Shown here piece after piece: positions 22,384-35,515 of a stretch of 64,000 nt of DNA. The stretch comes from Erythroxylum novogranatense. Taxonomy: Eukaryota; Streptophyta; Magnoliopsida; Malpighiales; Erythroxylaceae. The DNA is taken from positions 66,532,523 to 66,596,522 of the forward strand of contig CM057228.1 in NCBI GenBank assembly GCA_029891385.1, in the 5' to 3' direction. The translations under genes and the position numbers were made by a program. Each line of letters begins with the position of its first letter. Positions within the stretch are counted from its first letter, which is position 1. The notes below the pieces were generated by a model that saw only the letters and a program-made list of their open reading frames with translations, did not search any database and was not told the origin of the DNA.

Positions 22384-24432
22384 TGTAATATCTGATTTCC
22401 ATATTGAGTGTTAGAGCCTTAAATTAAAGCACATGAGTCATATATTCATAAATTTCATTCACATGCATAGTATTCACATACACACATGTATCATGATTTA
22501 GAAAACATTACAAAGACTATATATGAACTCAATTGACATATTTCAGGGTATGAAGTGTTTAAAATGATTATGATTTGATTTTAAGTTTCTTATGCCCTGA
22601 ATTTATGGTTTGATGGATTATAATTAGTAATTTGTATAATTGGAAAATTGATAAATTAAAATGTACATTTAGTCCAGGAAAATTTCAAGTGGCAAGATAA
22701 GTTGTTACATGCAAAATTAGGATGACTAAGCCTATGAAATAAGTGACAAATGGTATAGAAAATTAAGTGACAAAAGGCAACAATGATTGAGTGAAAAATG
22801 GCCTAGCATAATTGGTGACAATTGGCAGCTTATGAAGAGGACAAGTGACTTACATGCTTAGGGAAATATGTCAAGGTAACATCGTGACATCTAAAATTCA
22901 ATGAATTAAGCTACCGTAGGGATGTTTTTGCTGAGTTTATTCTTCTTCTTCTTTCCTTTACTCTCTCTATCGAAACTTGCTTCTGTCTTATATCTATATG
23001 TTTTTGTCTAAGTCTTGCTAAATTGCTACATCAAAATCCATCCTTTTACCCCTCATAAAGTTAGGTAGAGAACCAGATCATTGTTGTCTCTTTATCTTTG
23101 ATGAAAACCAACCTACTTCCACATTGAATTTGAGATGATCTTGCATGCATGGAGAGCTAAGTTAACTTGATGAATTAAGGTGGAGCTTGAGCTTAACAAG
23201 TAAGTAAAGTATTAAACTTTGTGGCATGTTATAATAGAAAGTTTATGATGATTAAATTGGGATGGATTGCATGAGTGTTGATGATGAAATGAGTTCTGGA
23301 AAATGATACTTGAATGATAGTTTATGTTTTGGTTTTCGATGCATGAAAGACAATAGTTTGTGAGCTGCCAAATGACTGATTTTCAGTTAGGGTTGGAGAA
23401 GAAATTGATAAAGAATTGAACTATAATTAAGGTATAATTGAGGTATAATTAATGGAATATGATGAAGGTAATTTGAATTCGGTATGAGGGTGTTAGAATC
23501 TGGGAAAAAATTAAAGGAAAATGAAGGGTGAATCGAAGGTTCACCAATTCCACGATCGTGGACGGCTACATTGCTCCTTCCCATGATAGTGGGCAATGCT
23601 TTGTTAATGAAAATTTTTATTTTGTGTGATTGTTGAACCAACTAAGGATAAGTTACTTTACTTTGGTGCATTTGGACTTGATTGAGGCTTGAAATGAACC
23701 TAGATTGATGTTGGATTAGTTGGTTAAGTGTTTGATAATTTTAGGTTGTTAATAGATGTTATAACTTAAGGAATGGATTGTTTTGATATCAATGTATCTA
23801 AATATGGAAATTTTGAGTTTTTAAAGGAATAAAGGTGTTCTTATGAATACAAATGTGATCCAAAGGATATGAACAATGTATTAGGAATGAATGAATGAGA
23901 ATTGGGAAACTGTGTTAATATATAATGCTAGAAAAGGGTTGGTGAATGTATGGTCCATGAATTTAGAATAATCAAGTTTACTTGAGGTATAAACCTAAAT
24001 TGAAAACTAGTTATATACAAGCTATAATGTTTGAATGATAAAGAATTGTGATTAAGGATACATACTTGAGAAAGTTAATCGAGCATGCATTAAACATGAC
24101 ACATATATATGTGTATGATTGGATATTCAAATGATTGATCAACTTAGTAATGTGTAAAATATTTATATATTGCATGACTACAGAAGCACAAATTGAATGT
24201 CATCATCTAGACATTGTCAGGTACATTGTCTGAAGTTCAATGACTATTATAACTGTATATGTTTGTAAATGAAATGGTCCAAATCAATTTTTGGAATGCT
24301 TAATATGTGTTTGATGCTTGAAAATGTGTAATGAGTTGATTTGATCATCTTGACATGCTATTCTCATAAAGTATGTTCTTAAATATTCATTAGTACGTTC
24401 GGACATATTCTCTGTGGGAATGGAATGGTACA
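22384..24432 (+). mobile_element. 5' LTR of noncoding element, family A
   Basis: Starts TGTAATATCTGATTTCC and ends GGAATGGTACA, directly before a PBS. The partner 3' LTR begins at 26266 with TGTAATATTTAGTTTCC. The two run parallel through most of their length (compare 23380-23480 with 31880-31985). Compared with the 3' copy near 35220-35510, this LTR lacks the GGAGCGT block and the sequence after it, implying an internal deletion. Confidence 0.85.
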
Positions 24433-24435
24433 TTT

Positions 24436-24447
24436 TGGTATCAGAGC
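24436..24447 (+). other. Primer-binding site, tRNA-iMet
   Basis: TGGTATCAGAGC, three bases after the LTR end, is an exact 12-nt complement to the 3' end of plant initiator tRNA-Met. Confidence 0.9.
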
Positions 24448-26252
24448 TTCAAGTTAGCATCTTAAATGCACATATTTGTCAAGTTACATGCATTTTAAAT
24501 ATGTCATGGCACATAGAAGCAACTGACCCCTAGTCTTTATTGCATTTAAATAAGTCACATGCATGAACATATGTTAAGAGTCAAAATTGTTAGAAACACG
24601 AAGAAGAAGGATGATATAACATAATGTAAGAAAATGAAAATGTGTTAATACCATGACATAGCGGATTTAGTAAAGACTGAAAATGTGCTGGAAAGGGGGC
24701 AGTAAAAATGTTGTATTGACTAAGTGATTAAGTATTTATTAAACAGGAATAGGAGATACTATATAGTTTTATATGTTAGACATAGATTCTGTGCGTTTGT
24801 AGTCATGGTTATATCATCGCATATGAAATCAGTATCATATTGTGGTTGTGTACCTTTGAATTGATGTAGATGTGAATACATTTTAGTGGATTGACTGAGG
24901 AAAACAAAGATATAGGTGGAAATGATACGATTTAAATTGTATAAGCAAAATTGAAAGAAACCAAAAATTTTTATTATTTGAGAGATTAAACTTAGAACTG
25001 GAGTGGATTTTTAGTTACCATATTGAAAGTTTATGATTCAATATAAGGTATAAGATTATATCATTGGATTTGATATTAGAATTTTATGATGGTTACGTAT
25101 CTTATATTTTTAAATTGATTGAGAACATACTTAAGTTAGATGAAATAAATGATATTGATATATGTTGAAGTCCTCAAGGATTAAGTTGATTAGTTATTGT
25201 GAGTACACAGTTGATGATGTGGTTACCTTAACGAATGATGCTACTGAGCACATATGTATTACATGCATGGATATTGTATAAGAAGTAAATATGACATATT
25301 GAATGTTCATAAGTCTTAGTTCCTATAAGTAAAATTCTGAGATGACTCAGAGTAATGCAATAGAAGTATGGATTTATATGGATATATTGAAATGGTAACT
25401 ACTAAGGATAAGTAACTTTTATATAGTCATAAATACTAAAATGGTATCCATAATCAATCTAGATTAAGGTATCATTAATTTATGATATAAATTGGTGATT
25501 TTTCAAAACTAATTCTCTAAATAAGATGTAATGACCCTGATTGTACATACCAAGGCATAAGAGTAAATGAACACGCCTATCGTTTCATCTAGCTCTAGTA
25601 TATTTATTCTAATCATGTAACATATAATAGTAATTGATCTTATTGAGGTATTATGAATGGCTGAAAAGTGATGATGAACATAGTTGACTAATAAGGATTA
25701 TGTGAATAGTATAGATGATTAAGGAGAGAAATCTTTAATTGATGAAGACTTTCACCGAATTGTATCATATAAAGCAAATGTTTCATTTCTAAGAATGAAT
25801 GAATATTGAATGAATCAAAAGTGAATATTGGAGTCAAATAAGTATGAAACTCAGGCATGAGAAGTTGAATATCCTAAAGAGAGTGCATGTGATTGTAAAG
25901 TATCCAAGCTATGTTATTGGGTTCTTGAATTTGAGATGACACTATTATTATTACTAGAAGGAACTTAGGTCCATAATGTATTTTATGTTAGATTGAATAT
26001 GATTTACAAGTCAGATTCGATGTATGTGTTACCAACTCAGGAAGTTAAGACTGCAAATAATTTGAATTTTATGGAGAAAATAGTAAGAATTGTCAGACAT
26101 TAGGTTAAGCCGATGAGGAATCTAAGGAATTGAATGATTGGAGAAAGTCATTCGAGGAAAGAAGCTAATTGGGAGATTAGGACACAAACCTAAGATAACA
26201 TAAGCCCCATCAGTTAAATCAGTTACATAAGAATTTTGAGAATGAAATTTCT
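24448..26252 (+). mobile_element. Noncoding internal region (LARD-like)
   Basis: About 1.8 kb between PBS and PPT with no gag, protease, RT or integrase trace and no long ORF. The first part (about 24500-24580: GAAGCAACTGACCCCTAGTC, then ATGCATGAACATATGTTAAG) corresponds to 41764-41835 of the element at 38101-56572 (ATAGCAACTAATCCCCAGTC, then ACATGTGAACATGTGTTACG). This fits a nonautonomous LTR element that uses proteins made elsewhere. Confidence 0.7.
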
Positions 26253-26265
26253 TAAGGGGGAGAAT
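26253..26265 (+). other. Polypurine tract
   Basis: TAAGGGGGAGAAT immediately precedes the 3' LTR start, where plus-strand priming is expected. Confidence 0.8.
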
Positions 26266-27258
26266 TGTAATATTTAGTTTCCATATTAAGGGTTAGAGCT
26301 TTAGCTTATTACACTTGAGTCATATATTCATGAATTTCATTCACATTCATAGCATTCGTATACACATATGAATCATGATTTAGAAAACATTTAATCATGA
26401 TTTAGAAAACATTGTAAAGATTATATATGCACTCAATTGACATATTTCAGGATATGAAGGGTTTAAAATGATTATGATTTGATTGTAAGTTGCTTATGTC
26501 TTGAATTTATGGATTGATGGATATAATTAGTAATTTGGAATTATTTGTACAATTGGAAAATTTATAAATTAAAATGCATATTTAGTCTAAGAAAAATGTT
26601 AAGTGGCAAGATAAGTTGTTACATGGAAATTAGGTTCACTAAGCCTATGAAATAAGTCACAAATGGTATAGATAAATGAGTGGCAAATAGAATAGTAAAT
26701 TAAGCAACAAATGGAAGTAATGATTGAGTGACAAATGGCCTAGCATAATTGGTGACAATTGGCAGCTTATAGAGAGGACAAGTGACTTATATGCTTAGGG
26801 ACATATGTCAATGTAACATGATAACATCTAACATCTAATGAATTAAGCCACTGTAAGGATGTTTCTGTTGAGTTCATTCTTCTTCTTTCCTTTACTTTCT
26901 CCAACAAAACTTGCTTCTATCTCATATCTCTATGTTTTGGTCTAAGTCTTACTAAATTGCTGCACAAAAATACATACTTTTACTCTTCATAAAGTTAGGT
27001 AGAGAACCAGATCATTATTGTCTCTTTATATTTGATGAAAACCATCCTATTTCCATATTGAATTTGTGATGATCTTGTATGCATGAAGAGCTAAGTTAAC
27101 TTTATAAATTGAGGTGGAACTTGTGCTAAACAAGTAAGTAAAGTATTGATCTTTATGGCATGTTATGCTAGGAAGTTTATGATGATTAAATTAGGATGGA
27201 TTGAATGAGTGTTGATGATGAAATGAGTTTTGGAAAATGATGCTTGAATAATAGTTTA
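26266..27258 (+). mobile_element. 3' LTR, first segment
   Basis: Matches the 5' LTR from its first base, with a 24-bp local duplication of an AATCATGATTTAGAAAACATT segment near 26370-26410. It is interrupted at 27258 by a family C LTR. Confidence 0.85.
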
Positions 27259-30200
27259 TGTTGGACCCCGAACTTTAGATGAAAATTAGAAATATTAAAA
27301 TGAATTTAAGTGAGAAAGAAATTGGTGAGAAAATTATGAATTTAAGAAAATTTGATGAAATTAAAAAAAAAATTATGAGAAAAGAATTGTTTAATTTTGA
27401 GGACTTTGATATTTGAGTGAACTTATATGGATTATGAGAAGAAAGTGGATCAGTTGATTAAAATGAAGTGAAATAGCAAGAATTAAAAAGAAAAAGTGTG
27501 AAAATTTGAAGAATTTAGAAAGCTTGACTTTTGAAGATAAAATGTTTGACTTGAGAGTTGACTTTTTGATTTTGGGAGAATTTGAGAAAATGATCTTCTG
27601 GAAACTTGTAGTTTATGTCAAGAGTTTTCTGTAGTCATAAAGTTTGATATTTTTCGATATCGGGAGTGAGAGTTATGATCAGTCAAAGTTCGCTTGAAGT
27701 TTGACTTTTTGAGAAAAAAGTTGACTTTTTGATTTAGGCAAAATTCGAGAAAATGATCAACATGAAAATTGTAGCCTCTGTCGAGAGCTTTTTGTGAACA
27801 TAAAGTTTGCTATTTTTCGATGTCGGGGTTGAGAGATATGATTTTCTGAAGATATGCTTTGTTTTGAAAATGCTATTAAGTATAGATTTGTGTGTTCTAT
27901 GCTTCGAGGCCACTCGTTGTATGGATTTAGTTTGAATTAGAGTAAGTGATCTTCATAAAAGTTTTAGCTGATGTTTTTATCTTTCCATTGGTATAAAGTT
28001 TGCAATTTTTCGATATCGGGGCTAGGAGTTATGAGCGATTAAAAATTGGAAGTCGTTTAGGAAAAGCTGTTTTGGACAGAATCTTTGATTGAGTTTTCAA
28101 CCTCTTTTGAGACCTAATTTGATTTTGAGTTCTTCAGGGAAGTTGTAGAGCTTCCTTTGATCTTTCTATTGACACTAAATTTGTCAAATTCTGAGTTCGG
28201 GATCGAGATATATGATTTTGAAAAAGTTCAGTTTTGACGTTCCGTTACTTTTGTCTTTATCCGATCCCTTTCGTAATCTTTTGCTTATAATTCCTTCGTC
28301 CGACATCCGATTGATTCGATTCTCGAAGTGTTGGATTCCTAAGAAGATTAATTTCATTTTAATGAAGAATTATGATTTTTAGGAGATTAAATGGAAAGTG
28401 ATTGATTGAACCAAAGTAAGAGATTTGGTTATAGGTTATAAGTTGGATAATTTTCTGAACATGGTTCGGTATTTTGCGATTTTCGGGAGCTGTACAACTC
28501 CGATTGAGTTGATTCTTGAGGGGAAATAAAATTAAGATATAGGGATACAACTCTTATGAAGGGATCAAAAATTAATTTCATCCCTAAGATTGTTAATTTC
28601 TGGAATTAAATTCGCGTAATGTTCAGTCTCGGATTTTGTGAAGGTCCTATAGTATTTTGGCTATAACTTCTTCGTTTCTGATCCGAATTGAGCGCTGTCG
28701 GTGGAGTTGGATTCGTATGATCTAGAGGAACAAATTTTAAGAAGAAAGTTTGTCCAAATTATTTCGTTTAGATGCTTGAAAACAGGACGCAAGTAGTCAG
28801 TTTTTCAAGTTTCTGAAGGGGCAATTTTGGAAATAGGCAAATAAGTGAGGGGCATTTTGGTCTTTTACCCCTCATTTTTAATGACATGGCAGAAACACAT
28901 CTTGTGCTGTCGTTTGGAGGGCTGGAATTCATGAAATAAGAAGAAAAAAATAAGAAAGAAAAATAGAAGAAAAAGAGAAGAGAAAGAATAGAAGAGGAAG
29001 AGAAGAAGAGAATGAAGAATCGGTTATGGAGGAAGGTGATGAAAGGTATGTAAAGGTTGGTTTTTTTCCATGAGTTTTGCATGGATTTCAAGGGGAAAGG
29101 GAAGAAAGAAGATGAAGTTACCATTGAAGCTTAGGAATTTCAAAATTCTAGAGAGAGAAAGAGGTAAGAGAAATTTCAATCTTTGAGTTTTTTCTTAAAC
29201 TTTGGTTTAGAATCATGGAAAATGATATGGGTATGTGATTTATGAAGTCAATTGTGATGATTATGCCTTAAGTGAGATTTAATTTTGGTTAATTGAGTGA
29301 TTAGGATTATGTCAAATTTTGAAATTGGGGGTTTTTGAAATTGATGCTTTAGATAGCTTGGATTAGTGATGAATTTGAGATATTCTAAATTAATTTTGAT
29401 GTTTATGCTTTAGGTGAAGTTTAAATTGAAAAATTGTAAATTGGGGGTTTAGGCTTAATTTGAAATTTGGGGATTTTGTGAATTAATGGTGTAGAATCAT
29501 CAATACTAGTATGAATTGGTGAAATATGAAATCAAGTTTGAGGAAATTGTGATTTATGATATGGAATTTCAGAATTGGTTTAGGCCAATTTTGAAAATTG
29601 GGATTTTCAAAATTGGAGATTGAAATAACTTGAATATGTGAGGAATTGATGTTTTCTAAGCTCAATTTGAGTAATTAAGTTAAATATGATATTGAATTTG
29701 AGTGGATTGGTTTAGGTGCATTTTGGAATTTGGGGATTTTGAAGGATTTTGGAAATTCATGATTTAGATAGCTTGATTTTATGTGGAATTAGTGTTTTTT
29801 AAGTTTAAATTGATGAATTATGACATTTATGAAGTTGAATTTGGATTAATTTGGTTTAGGAAATTTTAATGTAGAAGAAAGAAGAAGGCTTTGGAGCAAT
29901 TGAGGTACAAAGCAAGTTGTTAGCATGGATATGAGGTGGGTAGTATATTTATTTATTGAATTGTAAGCTAAGAATGTGATTTTGAAAATTAAAGAAAGCA
30001 AAATTTTGATTTTGATAAATTATTCTTGATAAAAGGGGTTGAAAAAGGTTGTAAATGTTTGATATTATGATTTCAAAGGGTTAAATGAGTTTTAGAAAAT
30101 GCAAGATTTATGAAATTCATGGTTTTCAAATTATTTGATTTATGATTTAAATGATTTAAAGAATTAGTGCATATATTGTGATGAATTTGATGAATATATG

Positions 30201-31820
30201 ATTTAAGTGATGATGTGAATTGCATTAGATTTGTTATGTGAATTATGACACAATATGATGATATGATTTGAAAAATGTGAAAAATCAAGATTTTTGAAAA
30301 GTGCCTTCGGGCAATTTGAATTTTCATTTTGTTTATGTGCTATGTGGGTTTGGTCAGGTCCCTTGTGAGTCAGTGCACTGTCTCTACCTGTTTTAAGCCT
30401 TTGCTCGGCTGCCCGCAAGAGGCAATGGAGTTCCGATCACGGCTGCACATGACCGATATACGGAAATGTGCAGTACGTCCTGTTATGGACCAAACCAAAC
30501 CATTTAATGTGTTATTGTGATTTGTGTTGGAAGCATGGTATAACCCATGAAACACACGCTTAAAGATAACTCGCAAACACCTAGGGGTGGGGTGTGGGGT
30601 CCAACATCAAACCATTCTGTTATGTTATGTGGTTTTTGATTTTTGGTTTATGTGCTATGTGATGCATTCATGTTTAAAGCTGTGCATGATTGGTAAAAAG
30701 TTTGAGAATTTGAGAAATGAGAAAGTGAATTTTCAATCATGAATTTCGGAAACTGTTTATGAATGTTTTGGAAAGTTTGAAAATGGGTTTTTGGATAAAT
30801 TTTCGAATGGGAAATGTTTGAAAATTTTGAAAAGATAATTTTCGCTTATGTTTCAATTTATAAATATATTATCCACGAGCTTCCGAGCTCACCCCCCTTT
30901 CATCCCCATCTCTAGGTTTCGTGCAGGAGATCGGATGAAAGAGTATCAAGATGTTTGATTCGATTTTGTATTATTTGGATTTTTGTGCAAATTGAGATTT
31001 TGGTATTAAGATTGAATATGGCGAATTGCCATGTATGTATATGATTTATGAAGTTTGTATGAAATTGTGTATATTAGGTTGATGTAAAAGAATGAAGAGG
31101 TCGATGTACGGATTTTGAATTCTGTGATTGTAAATGATTTTAGAAATTGTATATGAAATTGTGTATGATTTTGGGAAAATATATTGTTAATTGATATGGG
31201 AATTTGATTGAAGTGTTTAGAACTAAGATTGTGTTTGTTTGTTGGTGTTTGGATTCCGGACGGAGAGTCCGATGATTCGGATTTTGTGATATTAGAAGTG
31301 TGTTTTCCTTGCGAAATTTTGGGATAGGATAAATGCAAAGTTATCTTGCCGGATTTTCGTTAGAAAATAAATTGGAAAAGAAGAAAAATAAAATTTAGAT
31401 GTATGAAAGATGGATTTATGAGATTGATATTAATGTTAAGAAGTTTATTATGATTTGAGTGCGATTTGGGATTTGTATGAGTATCCAAGCATATGATGAT
31501 TTTGTATGTAATGAAATAAAGTGATTAAGAATGAAAAGATAAGGAATAAGAAAGAAAAAAAAATATACCGGGTTTGGATAGTCTAAGTTCACAACGCGAA
31601 TGTGGTTCTGTGTTCTTGATTGTTCTCGGATGTCGGCTCCGTTTGTTAAGTATTGATTCTGCTTCGCTTCGCTTTGCTTCGGTACTTTCATTTTTTGTTT
31701 CGCTAGCTTTCGCTTTGTTTACGATTCGAAATTTCGATGCAAAATTTCCGTTTCCATTCGATTCCGTTTTCCATTCTGCTTTTCCGGTTGGGACCCGGTT
31801 CCCCAGATCGGGTCCCAACA
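27259..31820 (+). mobile_element. Family C LTR, 4.6 kb, nested
   Basis: Starts TGTTGGACCCCG and ends CGGGTCCCAACA. It is flanked by GTTTA (27254-27258) and TTTTA (31821-31825), one mismatch apart, and removing it rejoins the host LTR. Within it are at least three degenerate modules of about 170-200 bp (27590-28240) with the theme AAAGTTTGCTATTTTTCGAT, ATCGGG and GAGAGTTATGAT, an A/G-rich tract (28930-29010), the GAGCT hairpin (30877-30890) and a CGGAC/GTCCG hairpin (31257-31271). No PBS, PPT or coding region was seen, so it is probably a solo LTR. It is nearly twice the length of its family relatives and may contain secondary insertions. Confidence 0.75.
30332..30661. repeat. 15-bp direct repeats bounding a 300-bp segment
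   Basis: TTTATGTGCTATGTG occurs at 30332-30346 and 30647-30661. The segment between ends near 30606 with GGGGTCCAACA, identical to a family C LTR terminus. This may mark an insertion, a duplication or a rearranged LTR end. Confidence 0.5.
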
Positions 31821-32579
31821 TTTTATGTTTTGGTTTTTGATGCATGAACGATAATAGTTTATGAGCTGCCAAATGAGTGGTATTTAGTTAGGATTGGAGA
31901 TGAAATTGATGAGTAATTGAAGTATAATTAAGGTATAACTAATGGACTATGATGAAGGTGTTTTGAATTTTGTATGAGGGTGTTAGAATAAAAATAAATA
32001 AATAAAGGGGAAATGGGTGGTGCACCTTCGGTTCACCAATTTGACAATGTTGATAACTGCGTTGCTCCTTCTTATGATCGTATTTTTCTATTTTATGTGA
32101 TTGTTGAACCAACTAAGGATAAGTTACTTTACTTTGGTGCATTTGGACTTAATTGAGGCTTGAAATGAATATAGTTTAATGTTGGATTAGTTGGTTAAGT
32201 GTTTGATAAGTTTAGGTTATTAATTGATGTTATAACTTAAGGAATGGACTGTTTTGTTATCAATGTATCTAAATCTGGAAATTATGAGTTGTTAAAGGAA
32301 TAAAGGTGTTCTTATGAATACAAATGTGATCCAAAGGATATGAGTAATGTATTAGGAATGAATAAATGAGAATTGGGAAATTGTGTGAATATATAATCCT
32401 AGAAAAGGGTTAGTGAACATATGGCTGATGAGTTTAGAATAATCAAGCTTACTTGAGGTATAAACCTGAATTGCAAACTAGTTATATACAAGCTATAATG
32501 TTTGAATGATCAAGACTCGTTATTAAGGATACATATCTACGAAAGTCAGTTGAGCATGCATTGAACATGACACATATAC
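31821..32579 (+). mobile_element. 3' LTR, second segment
   Basis: Continues the host 3' LTR after the nested LTR, colinear with 23325-24105 of the 5' LTR. It ends at TATAC, the duplication of the next insertion. Confidence 0.85.
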
Positions 32580-35138
32580 TGCTGGACCCCGTTTCCGGAG
32601 TCCAACCATCGATTCCTAGATACCGAAGATCTTTGGGCCCGAGTCCCGACCCCCAAGGCTGAACCCGGGGTAATCTGTCGGGATAGTCGTAAGAGAAGGA
32701 TTTCAATTAAAACAAATTCCAGCATGACAGCAAAGAGGAGTTCACTGCGGCGTAAGCTATTCCTCACCGCAGTGAAGTCGCAAAAAGGGGTGCTTGCCGC
32801 GGCGACATATCGATTCGTCGCGGTGAACCAATGGAAAGGCGACGCGACGACCACTGGCTTCGCCACGGAGAAAAGCTCAAAATCAGAAATCCGACATCCC
32901 ACATCAAGCTAAGCATACTCATACACAAAAGAGACTTCAATTCTTCATACCATTACAAAACCCATGAGTTCGAACAAACTTTACTTACACAACATCATAC
33001 ATACCAGGGCTAAAACAAAATACATAATGATAATCAATGTTGATATGCTTAATATTTCAGGTTAGTGCAAAGTCACTAACTTAGTGCAAAGATCTCTAAC
33101 TATTTCGGGGTTTTTTGATGCCTTGCAAGGGTCAACTGTCGTCTTGAGTCGCACCTGAGGAGGGAAAAATAATGGGTTGAGCTACACAGCTCAGTGGCTA
33201 ATATATTTATAGCCATCGGTAACTAGCACAATTTCAAGCATATGTATGTATATATATCCAGCAATTCTAGCACTCACACTATATTCAAACAATTTACACA
33301 TCCATCACATTTGTTTCAACTCACAAAACATTTCATAACGTATAACACTTAATATGCTTCATAATGAATAGTTCAATTATGCAATGCACATCATACGGCT
33401 CGAGGGTTCCATGAAACATAATGAGGAAACCGAAGTTTACCCCATGAACAGAATGAGTCCATTTCGGAGCTCATATGCCACAAGAGGGCAACCGGGAGAA
33501 GGCTCTTGTCAATGTGCACGTGACGAACAGAATGGTTCCACTCTCACCCAAACAAAAGCACATAATCATGCTCAGAATCATTTTATTAGATGATATGCTT
33601 TCATACTTTTCATTTATACAGAATGCTATGACCGAAATCGAGGTATAACATGATCAAAATCCTAATTTACTTATATCAAATCTCGTGCTTCTTTCAAGGT
33701 ATACAAAATCAGAATCATTAAAATATTATAACAAATCATTCTCAACCAATTAACCACATATTCAATCAAAATGTCATGCATCTCACAATGCATAACATAA
33801 AACATATATTCACACATAGGCAAGAATTTGCCCAATCACACAATAACTATAAATACATCACCCACCTAATTCCTCTTGAAATCCAAGCTCAAGATTGCCT
33901 TTCTTCTTGCTCTTGGGTAAGGTTTGCTTAATTTCCTAAACGCAAACAATTTCTCAATCAATCCACATTCAAAGAAAATTCATAAGGTTTTAATAATCAA
34001 AACGCGAGAATTGAATTATAACTCTTTCAAAAACTAGATATTCGGGTCAACTTTTCCATGATCGTTAAGATTAGATAAATGAAGACATTTGGTAACACTT
34101 CCTTCTATCAAAATGTTCTTCATTGTCTTAAGTTTCTAATGACACCAAACTCATTCCATTTGGTTCAGAAACATGGAAGTTATCCCCAATCATGTTGGGA
34201 CTAACCTTATGCTGAAACTATAATCTATACTCAACTTCCATCCAAAATTTGAGATCTTTAGAGACTGATTCAAAACTTCCTTTATATATAAAACTTGTAT
34301 ACTTAAGTCTCTAGTTTACAAAGAATCAAAAATCACCTTATTTGGACATCTACATCAAAAGTTATGCTAAAAATACCGAAGGATGTCTGTGTAGAAAAAT
34401 GGGCCCTCGCCGCGACGAGGATGCTGGCGCGCCGCGACGTGCGCATAAGCAGGTCGCGACGTGTGAGGCCAAAATCCTCCCGAAAACCTGTTTTTCCACA
34501 TTCTTCAACCATATTCCTCCAATCTTTCAAATAATCTTCATCTTAACCCTAAGCCATCATTCTTACTTCATTTCTAAACTCATTCCAATCCAAAATCATT
34601 CACAACACAACAAAATCATTAACCCTAGAAGATTTAAGACATTTGTCATACACCAATGATCAAAAACTCCCTACACACATTCAACCTCTTTTTCACTTCC
34701 AACTATCATTAAACATGGTTAATCCAACCAAGGAAGAAAGAAAGAATGCTTGCACTTACTTGTTTGGCTTCAAACTCTTCAAGTTCTTTAAGATCTTCAA
34801 AAATCCTAAGTTTTCCCCCTTCTTTTCTCTATTCCCATGATGCTTCTTCTCTTCCTAACAAGCCAACCATTTCTTCTTCTAATTTACATTCTTAATGATT
34901 GCAAAATGACCCTTATGCCCTTCCACTTATGCCTTATAACTTAAAGGTTTAAGTGATCTACCAAAATTACCCCTCATGCATTCTTACTACATTTATACTT
35001 TAATTTCATCAATTCGAAGAATAGTTCCTCCTAACATTGACATGCTAATTACTCCAAAATAATTAATCTAAGAAGGCCTCAAAATAAATTAAATCATGCT
35101 TAATCAAATAAAGTAATAAAAAATTTCGGGGTCCAACA
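32580..35138 (-). mobile_element. Family C solo LTR, nested
   Basis: Bounded by TGCTGGACCCCG and CGGGGTCCAACA with an exact TATAC duplication (32575-32579 and 35139-35143). Orientation is minus. It contains CG-rich islets (32735-32880, 34400-34465), GAGCTACACAGCTC (33179-33192) and modules similar to the LTR at 16806-19123. No internal domain, so a solo LTR. Confidence 0.9.
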
Positions 35139-35515
35139 TATACATATGCATGATTGAATGCTCAAATGATTGATCGATTTAGTCATATGTAAAATATGTG
35201 TGTATTGCCTAGATAAAAAAGCAAAAAATGAACTTCAGCATCTATACATTGTTGAGTCATCAAGGCAATGGCTTATCTGGAGCGTATTGTGAGTTAACCT
35301 AGATGTTTTCTCACTATGATTGAATTTCCTTTGCTAGATTTCAATTATTGAATTGATATTTATATGATTATCAAGATTTCGGACATTGTTGGTTCGAGGA
35401 GTTTGATATTCGGTATTTTTTGTAAGTGCTTTCCAGTTATATATGAATATGAAACTATGTACATAACTGAATGTTGAATGTCGAACTTAGATATGAAGAA
35501 TGTGATAATTGATAT
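35139..35515 (+). mobile_element. 3' LTR, third segment
   Basis: Resumes the host LTR, then carries the TCTGGAGCGTATTGTGAG block (about 35277), and TTTCGGACATTGTTGG (35374). These are shared with family A LTRs but missing from the 5' LTR. The segment is cut at GATAT by a Copia LTR. The expected terminal GGAATGGTACA was not found on the far side. Confidence 0.65.

Noticed and set aside
24436..24447. Possible tRNA-Met gene
   Set aside because: Only the 3'-end complement is present, directly after an LTR end; this is a primer-binding site, not a tRNA gene. The same applies at 49707 and 61721.
28768..29124. 118-codon minus-strand ORF rich in Phe/Ser
   Set aside because: It is the complement of a purine-rich tract within a family C LTR; no domain, composition-driven.
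31416..31872. Overlapping ORFs on both strands near the end of an LTR
   Set aside because: They overlap each other and the LTR boundary at 31820; no domain.
32482..33013. ORFs through the CG-rich islet
   Set aside because: CG-rich sequence lacks stop codons by composition; the frames cross an LTR terminus at 32580.
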